From: Prunella strophiata
Lineage: Eukaryota > Chordata > Aves > Passeriformes > Prunellidae
DNA length: 64,000 nucleotides
Assembly (NCBI GenBank): GCA_036583965.1
Contig: JAZBQD010000030.1
Span: 88,519,300 to 88,583,299, forward strand
Reading direction: 5' to 3'
The position numbers and the translations under genes were made by a program. Positions 9,541-23,400 of this stretch are shown piece after piece (the first letter of the stretch is position 1; each line of letters starts with the position of its first letter). The notes below the pieces were generated by a model. The model ran no database searches. It was not told where the DNA came from and was given only the letters and a program-made list of their open reading frames with translations.

Positions 9541-12500
9541 ACTTGTCACATTCCACATGGTTACTTTTTATAATATGACCTAAAACTTAATGGGTTGTTT
9601 TTTTTTGAGGTAGGAAAGACTTGATGCCCTATTTCAGTATATTTGCAGTCTAAAGGTATGCTTGAGTCAAATATTTTGGATACGTTGCCTAGAAAGATGT
9701 GACTGAAATGTGACTGAAATAAAGTTGTATGGTACAGAAAACTGGAGCACTTACTGGTATCTTTTTAATGGTACACCTGAAGTTACTGAATGTGTTTGTT
9801 CACTTTTTATGATGGTGTGTAAGGCAGCAAGACTGCAATGTAATGTGGTATCTTTTTTTTGTACTTTATGTTCGAAAAATTTTAGAGGCCTGGAAGCCTG
9901 TTGGGTTTTATTAATACACTTTTTGTGATTGTCTCTCTGAATGGTTATGAGTTGAGAATCTGTAAACTTTAGTTTTACAAAATAAAAAGAGCCCATGAAT
10001 GCTCTGAATTGGCTCCTGTATGCTACATACTTAGGTGCATATTGGCTGTTAAAACTGTCTACTGGTTTGTGTTGGTTTTTTTTCATTATCAGGATGTTTG
10101 ATGCTGTCTAGCACTCAAGCAGTAAGACATGGAAAAAATACAGTAAAGTTGTTTGCAAGACATTAACATTTTTCTTTGGCAGCTACTTTCTGATAACTCA
10201 TGTTAATGTAAATGAAGACACAACAATTTTTGTTGTAGACAAATATGTCTAAATAAGGGCCTGGGAGAGTGGCATTGCTTAACTTAAAATAGTATACTGA
10301 CCTTACTTCTGTGCAGCTTAATATCTCTGACTCTGGAGAGACTAATACTAGTTTTAGTCACTGTGTAAAGGTCAACACCTAATTAAAAAGGGTTTAGGAT
10401 TAAGGTATTTTGTAATGTGTCTTAACTGCAGCTGGTGGCTACTGTAAAGGAAAGTTTCATCAGCAAGCTAGACTGTGGGATTTTGGTGTATCTAAAAATT
10501 CTTTGAAGCTGTTGCCTTACCAGAAGATATGTTAAAACCTCATGTGGCCAGTAGCTCCTAACAGACATCCAGATTTTTGCTTAAACTGAAAAAAGTCTCA
10601 GCTGTTGCCATGCTTGTGGATGCATACAGCTCCAAGCCAAGCAACCCTAAATCAGTAGTATGGTGACACAAGTGAGAGAAGAAGGGAGGAGGAAGTGTTC
10701 TTGGAAACTTAGGAGAGAACAGAGGCATGTGAAAGCAGCTGAGGTTATGGGGAAGTGGAGGACTTGGTAGAGCAGTCTCCATGAGGCTTGCTGATCATGC
10801 AATGGCTTGACTAGTTCCTTAGAAAATTGTATCTAAACATACATCCCTTCTTCTAAAGAGTAATAGTTGACAGAGACAGCTTGCTGAGAGCTCTTAACAT
10901 AAATTAATGTCTGATGCCAAGTATTTTAGTTGGCCCTCTTACCAACATTTTTGTGTGACTAGTCCTGTTTGCAAAAGCACAAACAACTCTTGTGTTGAGT
11001 GTAGCTACAGCTGTTGCAGCATAGTCCTGGTACATCAGAATAGCCCAACTTAACTTCAGGCTTCTCACTGGAAGAGAAGCTATTCAGCATTGCATTGCTA
11101 ACTTATTTTTCCATTACCTAGAAAGGAGGGCTAAGGAGATTACTGTCCTGACATAATACACCTTGAGTTATATGGAATGCATATGAACCTGAAGGCAATA
11201 GGCTAAGCTTCAGACACTTCATCTAGAAAAAAAGTAGTTGAGTTATGCATTTTGTTTCCTTGTTGGCACTGAAGATAAAAAAAGATATGTACTTTCATTT
11301 TTTTCACATCCTCATCTGAGTGTGCAAAGGAGGAAGTCTGAGATTAATAGAAGGGATTAGGAGAGGGGCTAGCTTTTTAGTTTGTGCTAAACTGTGAACA
11401 GTTTGACAGAAAAAATGAAACCTGTTTTTGAATTCCTAGTTTTATTATAATGAAACATCATTTTACAGCTGTTCCACAATTTATCTTCTATGATTTTTCA
11501 GTTTAGCCAAATTTAGTGTTGACATGTCCTAATGTGCACTCATTATTGGAAACTGACTCAACCTACCAGATTTTCTGTCTGCTTTTAATAAAACTGTGTT
11601 ACAAGTGAGGTAGTTCATCTCTTGTGGTATAACCTTGAAGAAACCACATTCTGAGACTTTCACAAGGAGTGAAGCTGCAAGTGGGGCATGAGATGCCCTT
11701 AGAGCAGGTAATACTCAGGTCAAGGTGCAAAAGCATTCTGTGTTCTTTCAGCTAGACCAGCCATGCCAAATGAACCATTGTAGTGTATTTAAGTGCCCCT
11801 GCCCTTCTGCATAGACAGCTGTAAACTGTCCCCTCCCCTGGGCTGCTGGGGGCAAGTCACATCAATTGATTTTAACCTGCCCTTGTTTCATTGAGGCATT
11901 TGGCAAACCCGCAGTGGGACTGGCGAGAGTGACAGAAGTGAACAGGTCCCTGTCCACGCATGGCTCTGCATCAGTGCAGGTAAACGATTGAAGCAGACTG
12001 CTATCAGTCTAAAGCAGAAAGCCTGTAGAATGTATCCTTGCATCAACCCTTGTCCATGAAAAGAGACTTTGTAAACCTAATCTCTAATGCTGCTAACTAC
12101 CAGAATAATTCAGTCATGTGGGCTGTATCTGGGCATTTCCTCAGCACTTCTCTGCTGAAGCCAGAAGCCTTTCACTTTTTCTGGCTGGCTGTTGAGGAGT
12201 CCCAGTTATTTCATTTTGCAGTTCCTTAAGAGTGCCTGGGAAACTGGTAGTAGGGTGGGCATAAATAACAGATGTCTTTTTTAAAGCTGGGTGGGGTGAT
12301 GGTTTTTTGGGTGGAGCGGTTGACTATTCTGGAAGTGTGTTGGGGGATTTCCTTTTAAAAAAGAGATAAAGTATGTCTGCAATAAATGTTGAGGCACAGA
12401 AATCCCTTGGGACATTTCATACTAAAGAGGTGCTGTCCCTTTTACTGCTTTAAATACAGAAAGAGAAATTTAACTGTACAGACTTAGGAAGATGTCTCTG

Positions 12501-13588
12501 TTTACTGGACATACACTTGGATGATATAAAGCATCCAAGTACCAGAAAACATGTTTGTAACACTTGAATGCATAAGGACGTCTATATTTGCTATTTCTTT
12601 TCCTTGTTACCTATGGCATAGTATCTTACTATAGATCTATCTTATGGTAGTGACTGTGACAGTTTGGGACAGTATAACTAAAAGAATGCAGGTAAGTCCT
12701 GCTGGTTCAGCTGCTTCCCACAGCAGGACCATTAGCTACCAACCTTACACTTGTCTTCTGCATCATTAAACATCCCCTTCTGCCACAGCTGGGCCGGGTG
12801 GAACAGACTGTGGGTGTCATAGCTGCACCCCTGCTGCACAGTGTGGGCTCCAGCACTGGTAAGTCTGAGGCCTTTTGGAGCTGCTGGCAGTTCTCCTTTG
12901 GATGGGGATGGAAGCAGAGATGCTACATCATTTTGACATTTACACAGGTATTACACTTTCACATGTGAATAAATGACATGAACTGAGCTATGGGTGAAAC
13001 TGGAGGGCTGAGAAGACTTTTGGTGTTAAATGGTGCCAAGTACCTCATATAGCTAACATAGATAATTAACAGTCTGTTATTAATCTCTAGCTACTGACAG
13101 AAATCAGCTGGATCAACACTGAACAGTAGCTACAGGAAACTAAAGAGTTGCTGCAAGATTATCATATCTGTTCATAAGATACATCACTGTTCTTAAAGAT
13201 ATCTTATTATGGATATTTGTTCTTTGCAAAATGAGTTACTTGTGTCATGGGTAAGAGCTTGCAGTACTACATCCCTAGTATGTCTTTTAAGGGCTGTATA
13301 GTAAGTCACTGACAGCTGTCAGCATGCTAGGTAATATTAGGCTTTTGGGTATTAACTTGAAATTTTCTCAACTTTGAAAGTCTGCTTCAAGTTCCTGCAC
13401 TAATCTCAACTTCCTTGTAGCCAATTTTTTTTTTTTTTTTCTGGTATAATTGAAGAGCTGGGCAGTTCTTGAACTTGTGTATGCAAGAGAAATGTGACAG
13501 TGGTCTTTATCCTGTGTTTACATATGTGGGGCTTAAACAAAATGAGAACCCAAAACTTTTCCCGGATCTGGAGTAAATTTATCTGAAG

Positions 13589-13614
13589 CAATGTTTGCAA
13601 ACAGGCAAACATTG
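13589..13614. repeat. Perfect inverted repeat, 10-bp arms, 6-nt loop
   Basis: CAATGTTTGC at 13589-13598 is followed by a 6-nt spacer and its exact reverse complement GCAAACATTG at 13605-13614. It may be a chance hairpin. Confidence 0.8.
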
Positions 13615-15738
13615 AGGAGAGACTTCTGCTGTCTGCACTGAGGGACAGCTTTTTTATCTCTGATATATCAGTGCTACAGAATAGCAGTTGTTATTTTTTA
13701 CATCATTGCAAAGTTTTCGATTTAGCTCAGAGCAGATAACAAATGAGAGAATTCTAAATTAAAGTGGGATTCCTTCTAGACTGGAGCCTTGGCTAAAAAC
13801 AAAGCAACTGATTTTCCACTAGGTAGCAAAGTCCTGCTATGAAAAAGTCTGCTGACGGTGCTTGGCAAAGTGCAGAGCTCTTGGGATCACAGAGCTGTGC
13901 AGCTTTATCCTCTTCTTTCCTAGCTACTTCCCAATACGTCCCCTTCTTTTTTCTCTATTTTTTAGTGGCTTGAATTCTATAAATATTGATTAATATATCT
14001 GTAAAGCTCAGAAAATGGGGATGCTTTAAAAAAAGAAATCTCTTTATGGAGAATTAAAGGGAAAAAGTAAACATAAGCTTTCTTTTTCCACTTGAAATTT
14101 TAGGAGTGGAAAGAACAAAAATTGTGTTGATGATAAAGGTCTCCACATACATCATTTTAATTATAACAGAGACAAAAGTAAAAGTTGCTGGGCAAATGTG
14201 AAAAAAGACCACACTTTCTCCTTGAGGTTTTAGTGTTGTATACCTTAAAGTCAACACTGTGAATCATACTCTGCTTTGAATGAGAAACACTGCACATAGT
14301 TCAGAGGATTTCCAATGATTATTTCATTAACCATGTCAAAAGTAGTATCTTTTACAGGGGTCCTTAATGGGATTTCTGGCTAATTGGAATGCCCACATCA
14401 TCCTCTTGCAGATGAGCCCCTTTTGATCCCTATGTTACTGAATCTACATTCTGGAAAACTTTGCTTCACATCCTGTTGAAAGTAGAATACTGTAACTTTA
14501 CAGATGACTAACATTTTAAAGGTTCACTTTCCTACACACCCTTCAAACTGAAATGCCTGTTGTAAAGACAATGGAAAAAAAAAGCAACCTATCTCAGACA
14601 TGCCAGTACACACAGTGACAAAGCAGTGCAGAGAAACAGCTCCTGTCTTCGTAAGTGTTTAATGATTTTAATATTCCACATTCCACACTAGTGCTCTTCA
14701 GGGGGCCTTTTCTGGTTTAAATCCCTCTGACCTGTTACACTAGTAGGTCAATAATGAAGAATTACCTACTCTCAGAATACTGCTTTTTCACCAGTGTTCT
14801 CTTTGGAGAGGAGCTGTTGCCATAAGCTGTGGAGTTCTTCTTGTCAATGTTGCCAATGTGGCTTTTTTTAAATGGCCCTTTGCAGTCTTATGGAAGTTTG
14901 CCTGCTTGTTTGACTTGAGATTGAATGAAACAACAAGGAAATGATACTGAAGAAGTGAAGATTGATTGATTGGGAGAAGAGGAAATGCATTAAGCTGTCC
15001 AAACTTGTGCTGTTGACGTTGTACAGTCAGTATCCCATAATATCAGATGTTGTTCAAGTACAGGAAAGGATGTAAAGGATGTAGCTCCCCACCTACAGCC
15101 CCTAGAATCTTTGTAGCCAGTTTGAATGGTGGCAGCCAGGCAGGGATCATGCCTGCAACATAGATCAAATGCATGCAGACACATACCAAAAAAAAAAAAA
15201 AAAAAAAGTCATAATGCTTTTGGCTAGATGTTTTCCTACTTATCCCTAGCACCTCACTATGACTTTCCAGGGAGCCAGTCAACTCATTTCAAAATCTTCC
15301 ACAACATTTGACATTCATGAAATTTCACATAACATCAAAGGGGTGTCATTAAATCTTCAAATCTTTATCCTTGAAACTCAGTTTAAAGGACACAATTGCA
15401 ATCAAGCTTAACTGATAAAATAGTCTTAGGAAGGAACTTAAGCCCAACCTAGTCAATGAATGTATGTGGAAATCAGTGTGTGACTGCAAGACTGGCTGCA
15501 AGGCTTTAGCTGACAACTTGCATTTATATCCTGGCATGGATAGCTAACTCATGAATAGCTCACTGCCATAATGATGAGTGCTACAGAAAACCTACTATGT
15601 GTGTCTAAGAAACTAATTGCTGAAAAAAATATCTCTGTTGAAAAATTGGTTTTTGAAATTTTGTCTAATTTTTCAGTGTAATTTTAACTATCCACCAGGT
15701 AAGAATCACATTAACCCTTCTGCTCCCTGCAATCTTTC

Positions 15739-15760
15739 TTTTTTTTTTTTTTTTTTTTTT
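15739..15760. repeat. Poly(T) run of 22
   Basis: An uninterrupted T tract. It is likely to be length-variable, and its consensus length is unreliable. Confidence 0.9.
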
Positions 15761-18087
15761 GATTTGTGGAGTGTGAAGAAAAAGAAGCCAATTATTATTA
15801 CAGGATCTTCAGGTTCCCATGTTTCATCAGAACAGCAGAATTTCCCTACCCATACAGAGCATCTGTAGATTCTCTGCAGACACTCCTAAACTGCTTCCAA
15901 TAAGAATGGGAAATACTGCCTAAAATATACCCCAAAAATTAAAAGTCTGAGAAAATATCAGTCACACAAATACTTTATGAGCTGTCTAAGTTAACACAGG
16001 AAGACTGTGAATAAGAAGTACTGTACCCAAAAAAAAAAATCTGTCTCAACAAATTCTCATTAAATGTTCAATCCTACAATCTTAAATATGGAATTTATGT
16101 GGGATTCAAATATTTCCTCATTTTGGAGTTTTTGACTAGCATCTTTAAATAGTCACAGTTTCTTCACTCCCACAAATGATAACTTTGCATTTGCTGGTTG
16201 TCTCCTTTTTTTTCCCTCCACCCTGTGGCTTGCTGTGACAATGTGGCAATTCACAAATGAGTGGGTGACATAAAAATGTCACTGTTAATCCTCACTGGTA
16301 TTGATGCAAAAGGTCTATTTATGTTTGCTGGCTAAATTCTGCATCTAACAGAAGGCATTTATTAGTCTGTTCTTAGAATAATTGCTTCTTTAATGACATG
16401 TGATGTTATATCTGATTATGCACAGAAGCAGAAAAGACAGCTGATGGAATTATAGTGCAAATTGCAAATTGCAGTCTTACAGGGGGATAATAATAAAATC
16501 TTAGGGTTTCTTTTCCTGAGAATTGCTCTATATTAGACTAATTTATGTCCATTTCTTCTACTTCACTCCAGAACTATGATTAACTAGAACTTCCTAATGT
16601 TTGACCTTAGCTACACTTTGTTCATGTCAAGTGCAGGAATAAATTTGGGGCAGGTGTTTATCAGACAAGTTGTATTTTATCAGCAGCAATATCAGCATCT
16701 TGATTGAGCAGGATCTACAGGAATGATATGGTCATCAAGAAGTTAAATACAGTGTCAGTTACTCTTTTTCATCTTTCTAAAGTCAAAGGAAGGAACAAGG
16801 ACTTTCTGAGGATAAGTACTTTTAAGCCAAAATAAATTGTTATGGTAATTATGCAATAGGGAACCAGAGTTCTCCATGATTTGCATACCACAAACTATGT
16901 CACAGCAAATTATGGCTTTGCAAACCAATTGTAAGTCCACAGATTAGAGTAAGTTCAAGAAGTTGCTCCATCCAACTTTTATTTCTTTCGTTATGTTCTG
17001 GTAATTAGCTTCAAAAGAGCCACATTAATGTACAAGCCCTGGACCACAGTGTGAATAACCAGCTGCTTCTCTGAGCTCTGCCACAGAATGCTCTGTGCTT
17101 CAAAGCTGAAGAACTGCTGCTCCGGGGTAAAAAGTGTTTCCTTGTTTTGGAAACACTAAAATAGTCAATAAGCAAGTTTGGTGGTTTGGAATCCTGGCCA
17201 TCAGAAGAGCTCTGAAGTAGCAAACCAGCACCTGGAGGTGACTTTATGCACAATTCTTGATCCTGTACTGTGGGTGGATGTCATACCTATGCAGGCCCAC
17301 CTGTGCTTACACAGGAAAGACATTGATCCCCCTGTTCCCTCCCCATCCCACTCCCAGATATGTGCACCCACAGCCTCTTAGAAGGGACCATGGAGGGAGA
17401 GGCCCTTTAGCCTGCTGCCACAGCTGAAAGCTGAGCTGCCATTGCTGTTGGAATGAATTATGGTCTCCCTGAGCACTTCAGTGCTTGGGGAGTTTAGTTC
17501 CACCTCAGGGTCAAAACCAGATGAACAAGGATTTTATGGAAGAACTTTTTGATTTGGACAGTGGGAAATATTTCAAAACCAAAAGCTACAAAGGTAATTG
17601 ATTCTTACTTGTTTTCTCAAAGGGACTTGGTTTGTACTCATTTCCTCAAAAGGTATGGGAAGGTCACAGGCAAGGATATAGAGCCTGTTCTTTCAGATGG
17701 CAACAGGCTGATGGATCTTGTATGAGTAGCTAAATTAATTTTCTATGTAACTCTGCAATAATTCTCATTGGATCTCTTTTCAGATCTATTCCTTTTTCCT
17801 CTTCTAAGAGTTCTACAGATTTGTTTCCTCACCCCATATTACAGTACAACCTGTTAGGCTCTCTGTAGAAATAGCTAATGGTGTTCCAATCAGGGAGCTT
17901 CCAGGGCAGAGGAATATAACACTTTGCAGCACATGAGACTGCTCATCTGCAGGATTCTTTGCAAACTATTCAGCAGTCAGTAATGTGGGGGGAAAAAAAG
18001 GAATATTGACAAACAGAGGAGATGACTTAAGAAGAAACCTAACACCTCCCTAGTTTTTAGTCTGAGTGTTATATCAAGCTGCAGTTC

Positions 18088-18116
18088 TCCCATTCTTGGA
18101 TTGTCCAAGAATGGGA
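18088..18116. repeat. Perfect inverted repeat, 13-bp arms, 3-nt loop
   Basis: TCCCATTCTTGGA at 18088-18100, spacer TTG, then TCCAAGAATGGGA at 18104-18116 is a perfect snap-back palindrome. It is not part of a recognised transposon. A template-switch replication event is one possible origin. Confidence 0.9.
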
Positions 18117-20394
18117 CTTTAAGCTCCAAACCTCCATCAAGCTACCTCTGCTCATGTAAGATTTTAAAGAAACAATGGCCAGAAAGTGAGCAATGAAAAT
18201 TTGCACTGAACTAACCAAGTCCTCCTTAACAAATTTTTGTGGGTTGGACACAAAAAAAAAAAAAAAAAAGAAACCAGAAGTAGTCAGAAGTTTAAGAGAA
18301 CATAATAAGAGCTCCCTTTAAAATAAATGGGATAAACTCTAGCACAACTGGCTCCTGCTTTACCAGAAAAAGAATAATAACAGTAACCTTTGGTTAGTGC
18401 TTCTTTTCCTGGCAAGCTTTCTAGATTGTTGTAACCCATAAATGCCAGCTTGAATTTAAGAACTTTTTTTACTTATTTATTTTTATCACCATGGAAAGTA
18501 TTCAATTTTTCAGCACTTTTGTATGTGTAACAATTTTTCTGTGTTTGTTTTCTGTCGTTATATTCTATGAGTTTGGTACTTACATAGGGTCAGAGCTGGA
18601 GCTAGTACTGCTCAGGAAGACTCTGTCATTCTGCAGCTAAGTAATTTATATCAAAATTTTCCAAGCTGGACATGGGGATTTCCTCATACTATTTAATGAA
18701 AGATATGTGGTTAAATCTCCTTTCCTGAGTTTTGAGAGTCTCAAATTAATCTTTTCTACAGAATCTCGACCTCCCAAATACATTTGCAGTTTAAGCTGTT
18801 CTCCTTAGAAGCTTTGCTTGGACTCCAGAAAGTCCCTTCCCATGCACATTCCTCAGCATTTCAGTTCTGCTGCTGTTTAGCAGCAGTGACTGTCAAGTTG
18901 GGATAGCAGCACAAGAAGCAGGAACTGCAACTTAGTGTTGAACTTGGTGTTCTTAGGAACAGGCTGTGTACTGAAACCAACTCAAAACCAAAACACTTAT
19001 ACAGAAAAAAAAGAAATTATGCCAGCAGTAACCTGTACTGATTGCATCTGAATGGCACTTTCAGCTCTCTTCACATTATTTATCTTTTTGGACTTTCTTG
19101 ACAGGGACAAACCCTGGATATTTGAGGCTGGTTTGTTGACATGATGAGAAAAAAAATGATGCTGTAAATTCACAGGAGCTGGGAGGGTAGAAAAAATACA
19201 AATTTTGAGCAATCCTAAGTCCAAAGCCATAGCTTTCTCTGGCATTGTTTAGAACATGCCTACTAACTACTCAAGGCCTCTGGCTCTTAGTGTAAGGGGT
19301 ATATACTCCATGCTCCCAAACAAACTGGATTTTCATCTAAGATCAGAAACTCTACACGGAGTAAAAATATATTGCAGCACTATGAATCCTGGAGAGAGGT
19401 GGTGGACTCCTATAGCCCAGGAACAGACTCCTTAGAGTTGTACAACCAGAGTACAGCTAAAGTACATGAGCTCCCAGGAACAAACTGAGCTCTGCCCTGC
19501 TCACACTCAGTGAGAGACCTTGATCTCTTCCAAGTGCTGGAATGAGGCACCAACTGAAACTGCTTGTCCTGACCAAAAATAACCCTACCAAAAGTAAAAG
19601 GTGAGCAGTTTCTGCCAGGTGAGAATTGGTTCACAGGTTCTCATCTGAGGGACAGAGATGGGGCAAAGCTAAGTGCAGTGGAGAACAGCCAGGCTGTCCC
19701 TTCTGGCAGTGGCAAACTGCTGGTGACCCTCAGATGGGCTGTGCAGGTGCACCCCAATGATTGCACATGTCCTCTGTGCACCCCAAACACCACATCATGT
19801 AGTTTAGTTTGAACCTGTTTTACTGTCATTCCCAGGCCAATGGCAGTTATTTTCTTTGAGGTTTCCAGGGTTCCCTTAATGCCAGAATTCACACAGATGT
19901 ATTTTGCAATTACAATTTCTGTGCCTCAATTTTTTATCTTACTTATGCTAATTCATATTTAATCTAGCCCAGCTTTTCCTGCCTGTGAGGACTTCTGTCT
20001 TCTTCTTCCCAAGACAAGTGAAGCATCACCTCTCCTGAGACCAGCAAATGCTTCCAAATGCAGTACTTGGCAAATGGCAACTCACAGAAAAGTGACCTGA
20101 TGAAAAAATTATTGTGCAACTGAATATGCAGATGAAGGGGTTGGTCCCTTAAGTGTGCTCAGAGAGAATGAGTACAAGGAGACCAGCCAAATCAGAAGAA
20201 AATGGAATGAAGATATCCTAACCACTTAAATATGCTTCCTTGTAAATGACAATGGAGTCTCACTAGCCAGAACCTGCTGTACCAGAAGACTGGTTTAGCT
20301 GAATACGAGCCCCCTGCTGTGCAGGGTGATTGCCATCAGAGTTTCTGTGCTGTGTTTTATAGTTACTGTGTCTTTGCTTTGTCCTGTGCCAAAA

Positions 20395-20397
<3 letters not shown>

Positions 20398-20429
<32 letters not shown>
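20398..20429. repeat. Poly(T) run of 32
   Basis: The longest homopolymer in the window. No recognisable retroposon body lies on either side, so it is better called a simple repeat than the tail of an identified element. Confidence 0.9.
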
Positions 20430-20434
<5 letters not shown>

Positions 20435-23400
20435 CATGGAGTACATAGTGTATGCAGAAAGCAAGCAAACACTATGTTGCAGCAATATATCCTTTCAAAT
20501 AATGGCACACAGCCAAAATACTCCAGTTGGAAAGTTTCCACTGAGTTATATATGAAGATGAGGCTTTATCCTTACAGGTTCACTAATGCCTCACACACCT
20601 TACAGTCCCATCCTCCATCAGATTAATATAAATATGCCTCTGCAGGTGGATTCTTCTTCCTAGAAATAAGCACTTCCACCTCAGGATGGTTAAGCCATTA
20701 CAAGGCAGTACAGTTCATGTGCAGATAAGGTTTTGGAGCTTAGACATCCTGCCCTTAGGAGTAGGAATCTCTCATGGTTTTGGCAGAAATATTTTTTACC
20801 TTCTCTGTATTAGCAGCAGCAAATAGCTGTTTGATAATGCCTTTGCAAATACAGCAAATACAACTTGTAGTAATATTAAAAAGAAGATGTAACCTGAAGC
20901 ATAAATTGCAAATCAGACAGAAAGTGATTTGAAAATTTGGGGTGAAATTGAAGGTCAAACAACAGAGCTGCACCTGGGCTACAATACCAGGGCAATATTC
21001 ATGTTTTCCCTGCAGAATCACTCAAAGCATGAACTCGAGGTGCCCAGTCCCTTTGCTCTTAGAAGCAAGAGGCTGGTGCACCAACAGCTGATGCAGAGGG
21101 AGGGAGAGAGGAGAGCTTCTCCCTCTGGAATTTCCTCTGAGTCAGGGTGGCATCTCAGGTGCCACACACCAACAGGGAAGGGGGTCACAAAGATCAGTGA
21201 TCTGGTGTCTTCCTCAAATCCATATATACAGGAAATCTAAATGGGTTGCACTGTCAGTAAGAATTTCTGTTTATTTTAGCATCCATATGGAGGTCTCTCT
21301 CTCACCAGATTAAAGTAATTTCAGAACAAGAGGTTTTGATTTTCTTCCATTGGCTCAAGACTTCTCCATCTGTGCAGAGTGTAGGCTGGGAGTCCCAGGC
21401 AGATTCATTTTCTTTGAATCCTGCCAGCAAACCAGGACTGGGGCCCCTCAGGACCAGAGGAGATGGGCAGCAGGGCCTGCAACTCCTGTCTCCCTATGGC
21501 TGTTTGCATCCCCCTCCTGTTCTCTCCTCTTTCCACCTGGAAAGCAATTTACATGCACAAATGTGGGATTATTTCTCAGAGAAGTTTCAGTAATGCTGCA
21601 ACCTTTTGTGATTTGATGCTGGGCTATAATTGTCTGTTAAGAGTCCTTTTAAGAAAATTGTTTGTTTCACTTCTGCTTTTTTCAAAATGAAATTGATTTA
21701 TTTTGAACTTTCTGCCTTGGTAGTTCCTTGAAATTATTTTCTACTATGTTTCTGTGGAAGTGCTCAAAGCAGAAAGAATAATGCCTTTTACTCAAATCAA
21801 GTATTTAATTTATCCTGAAATTATTTTTCTCAAACCTTTTAATTTCACCAGCCATTCCTGAAAGGTTTCTGTTTTGATGCAACTCAAAATTATTTTCCCC
21901 TGTCATTTCTCTCAGAACTACCTGTGATTCAAAATATCCATTTTCTTCATCATCCTATTTCTAGGTAACATGAATAACCAGGACCTGGTTTCAGAGAAAA
22001 ATATTTCCCTTATTGATAATTTTATGCAAAAAATCTTAACTTTCTCATAAAAGAAATGGAAATATTCGAGATCCCTCATCTTAATAATAGCCAGAACATA
22101 CTGCCTGTGATAGGTTCTGTATAAACTATGGCTCCTACATGTTATCTGAAGCTGAGCCAGAAAGTAAAAGGACATGAGAGGAAATGAGGCATTTTGAGAA
22201 ATGCATTCATTTCAGATCTAGTTTCAGAGCATTTTCACTGTCTGTTAAAGAGTATTGGAATTTGTCTTTCAGAAATCCTTAGGACACAAATTTTAGACAT
22301 TCAAATTCATGGCATTCCACGTGGATTTAATATTTAGCTTATTTAATTTGTTTCTGTGAACTCAGTCCTTGTCACTGTGCAGGTCCTTGTCTGTCCAGTC
22401 CTTCCAGCTATTTTAAAAAAACCTGTTAATCAGAGGCAACACCAATATCTTCCTCACATGGTTCCTTTCTCTCATAAAGTTCATAAAGACACAGGATTTG
22501 TGCTGTCCTTAGGCTGGCCACAGGAGATGATGGGTGAGCATAAAGCTCAAGCAGCACAAACAGATGACACTGAAGCTCCTATAAAAAACCCCAACCCTGC
22601 CAGCACAACAGATTAACAGTGAAAACTTGACTCAGCAGCAAGGGTTTGGTGTAAGTCAGCACTTTACATTGTGTGGCTGCAGTGATTTTGACCTCAGAGC
22701 CCTACTGCTGGGTTTATTGCACTGTGAAATCATGGGCACAGGAAGGGCAGATGAACAAGTGAGGCCAAAGCACCCAGCACCTCAGGGAGAGCAGCTGGCA
22801 GGACTAAGCCTGCAGAAATCTGCCAGGTCTGGCAGTGTTCAGACCTCTCAGCTCTACTGTAAGCACTCATCAGAGCAGATAAAGAGCTTGCCAAGTCCAG
22901 TGTCTATATGAAAAGTTGGGAAGAAGTAATATGTTAAATTATCTTTCCATATCCTAATTGCATCTAATTTGGTATGTGACCATCTGTCTACTTTTTTTTA
23001 GCCTCTTTTTAAGCCTGTGATGTGTGCTTGTTTTCAAAGTTACTTCCACATAATATTCTTTTAGATACCAATCCCTTTTTAGTTCTTTCACATTAGATAT
23101 TTGGGTGTAATAGGTATTGGTGAAATGATTTTTTTACCACTGCCCTGTTCACAAACTCTTTTAAAGTATGCCATACTCCAGAACAAGAGTGCTCTGCCAG
23201 TTCTCTCTCATAAGGATCCCCAGTGCCTACAATATACACACTGACATCCAAAGTTGCAGTTCTACAAACTCCTCTGCACAAAATAAAGGTCCTTCAAACC
23301 AGCAGAGAACCTGCCCAGCTCCTTGGCTCTGAGAAGGGTCAGAGAAGCACCAGTGTCCAGCCAAATGACATGGCAGTAGGAAATATTTGAGAAAGAAGGC

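Noticed and set aside
20398..20429. Poly(T) as the tail of a retroposed gene
   Set aside because: No gene-like or LINE-like body lies next to it and no target duplication was evident.
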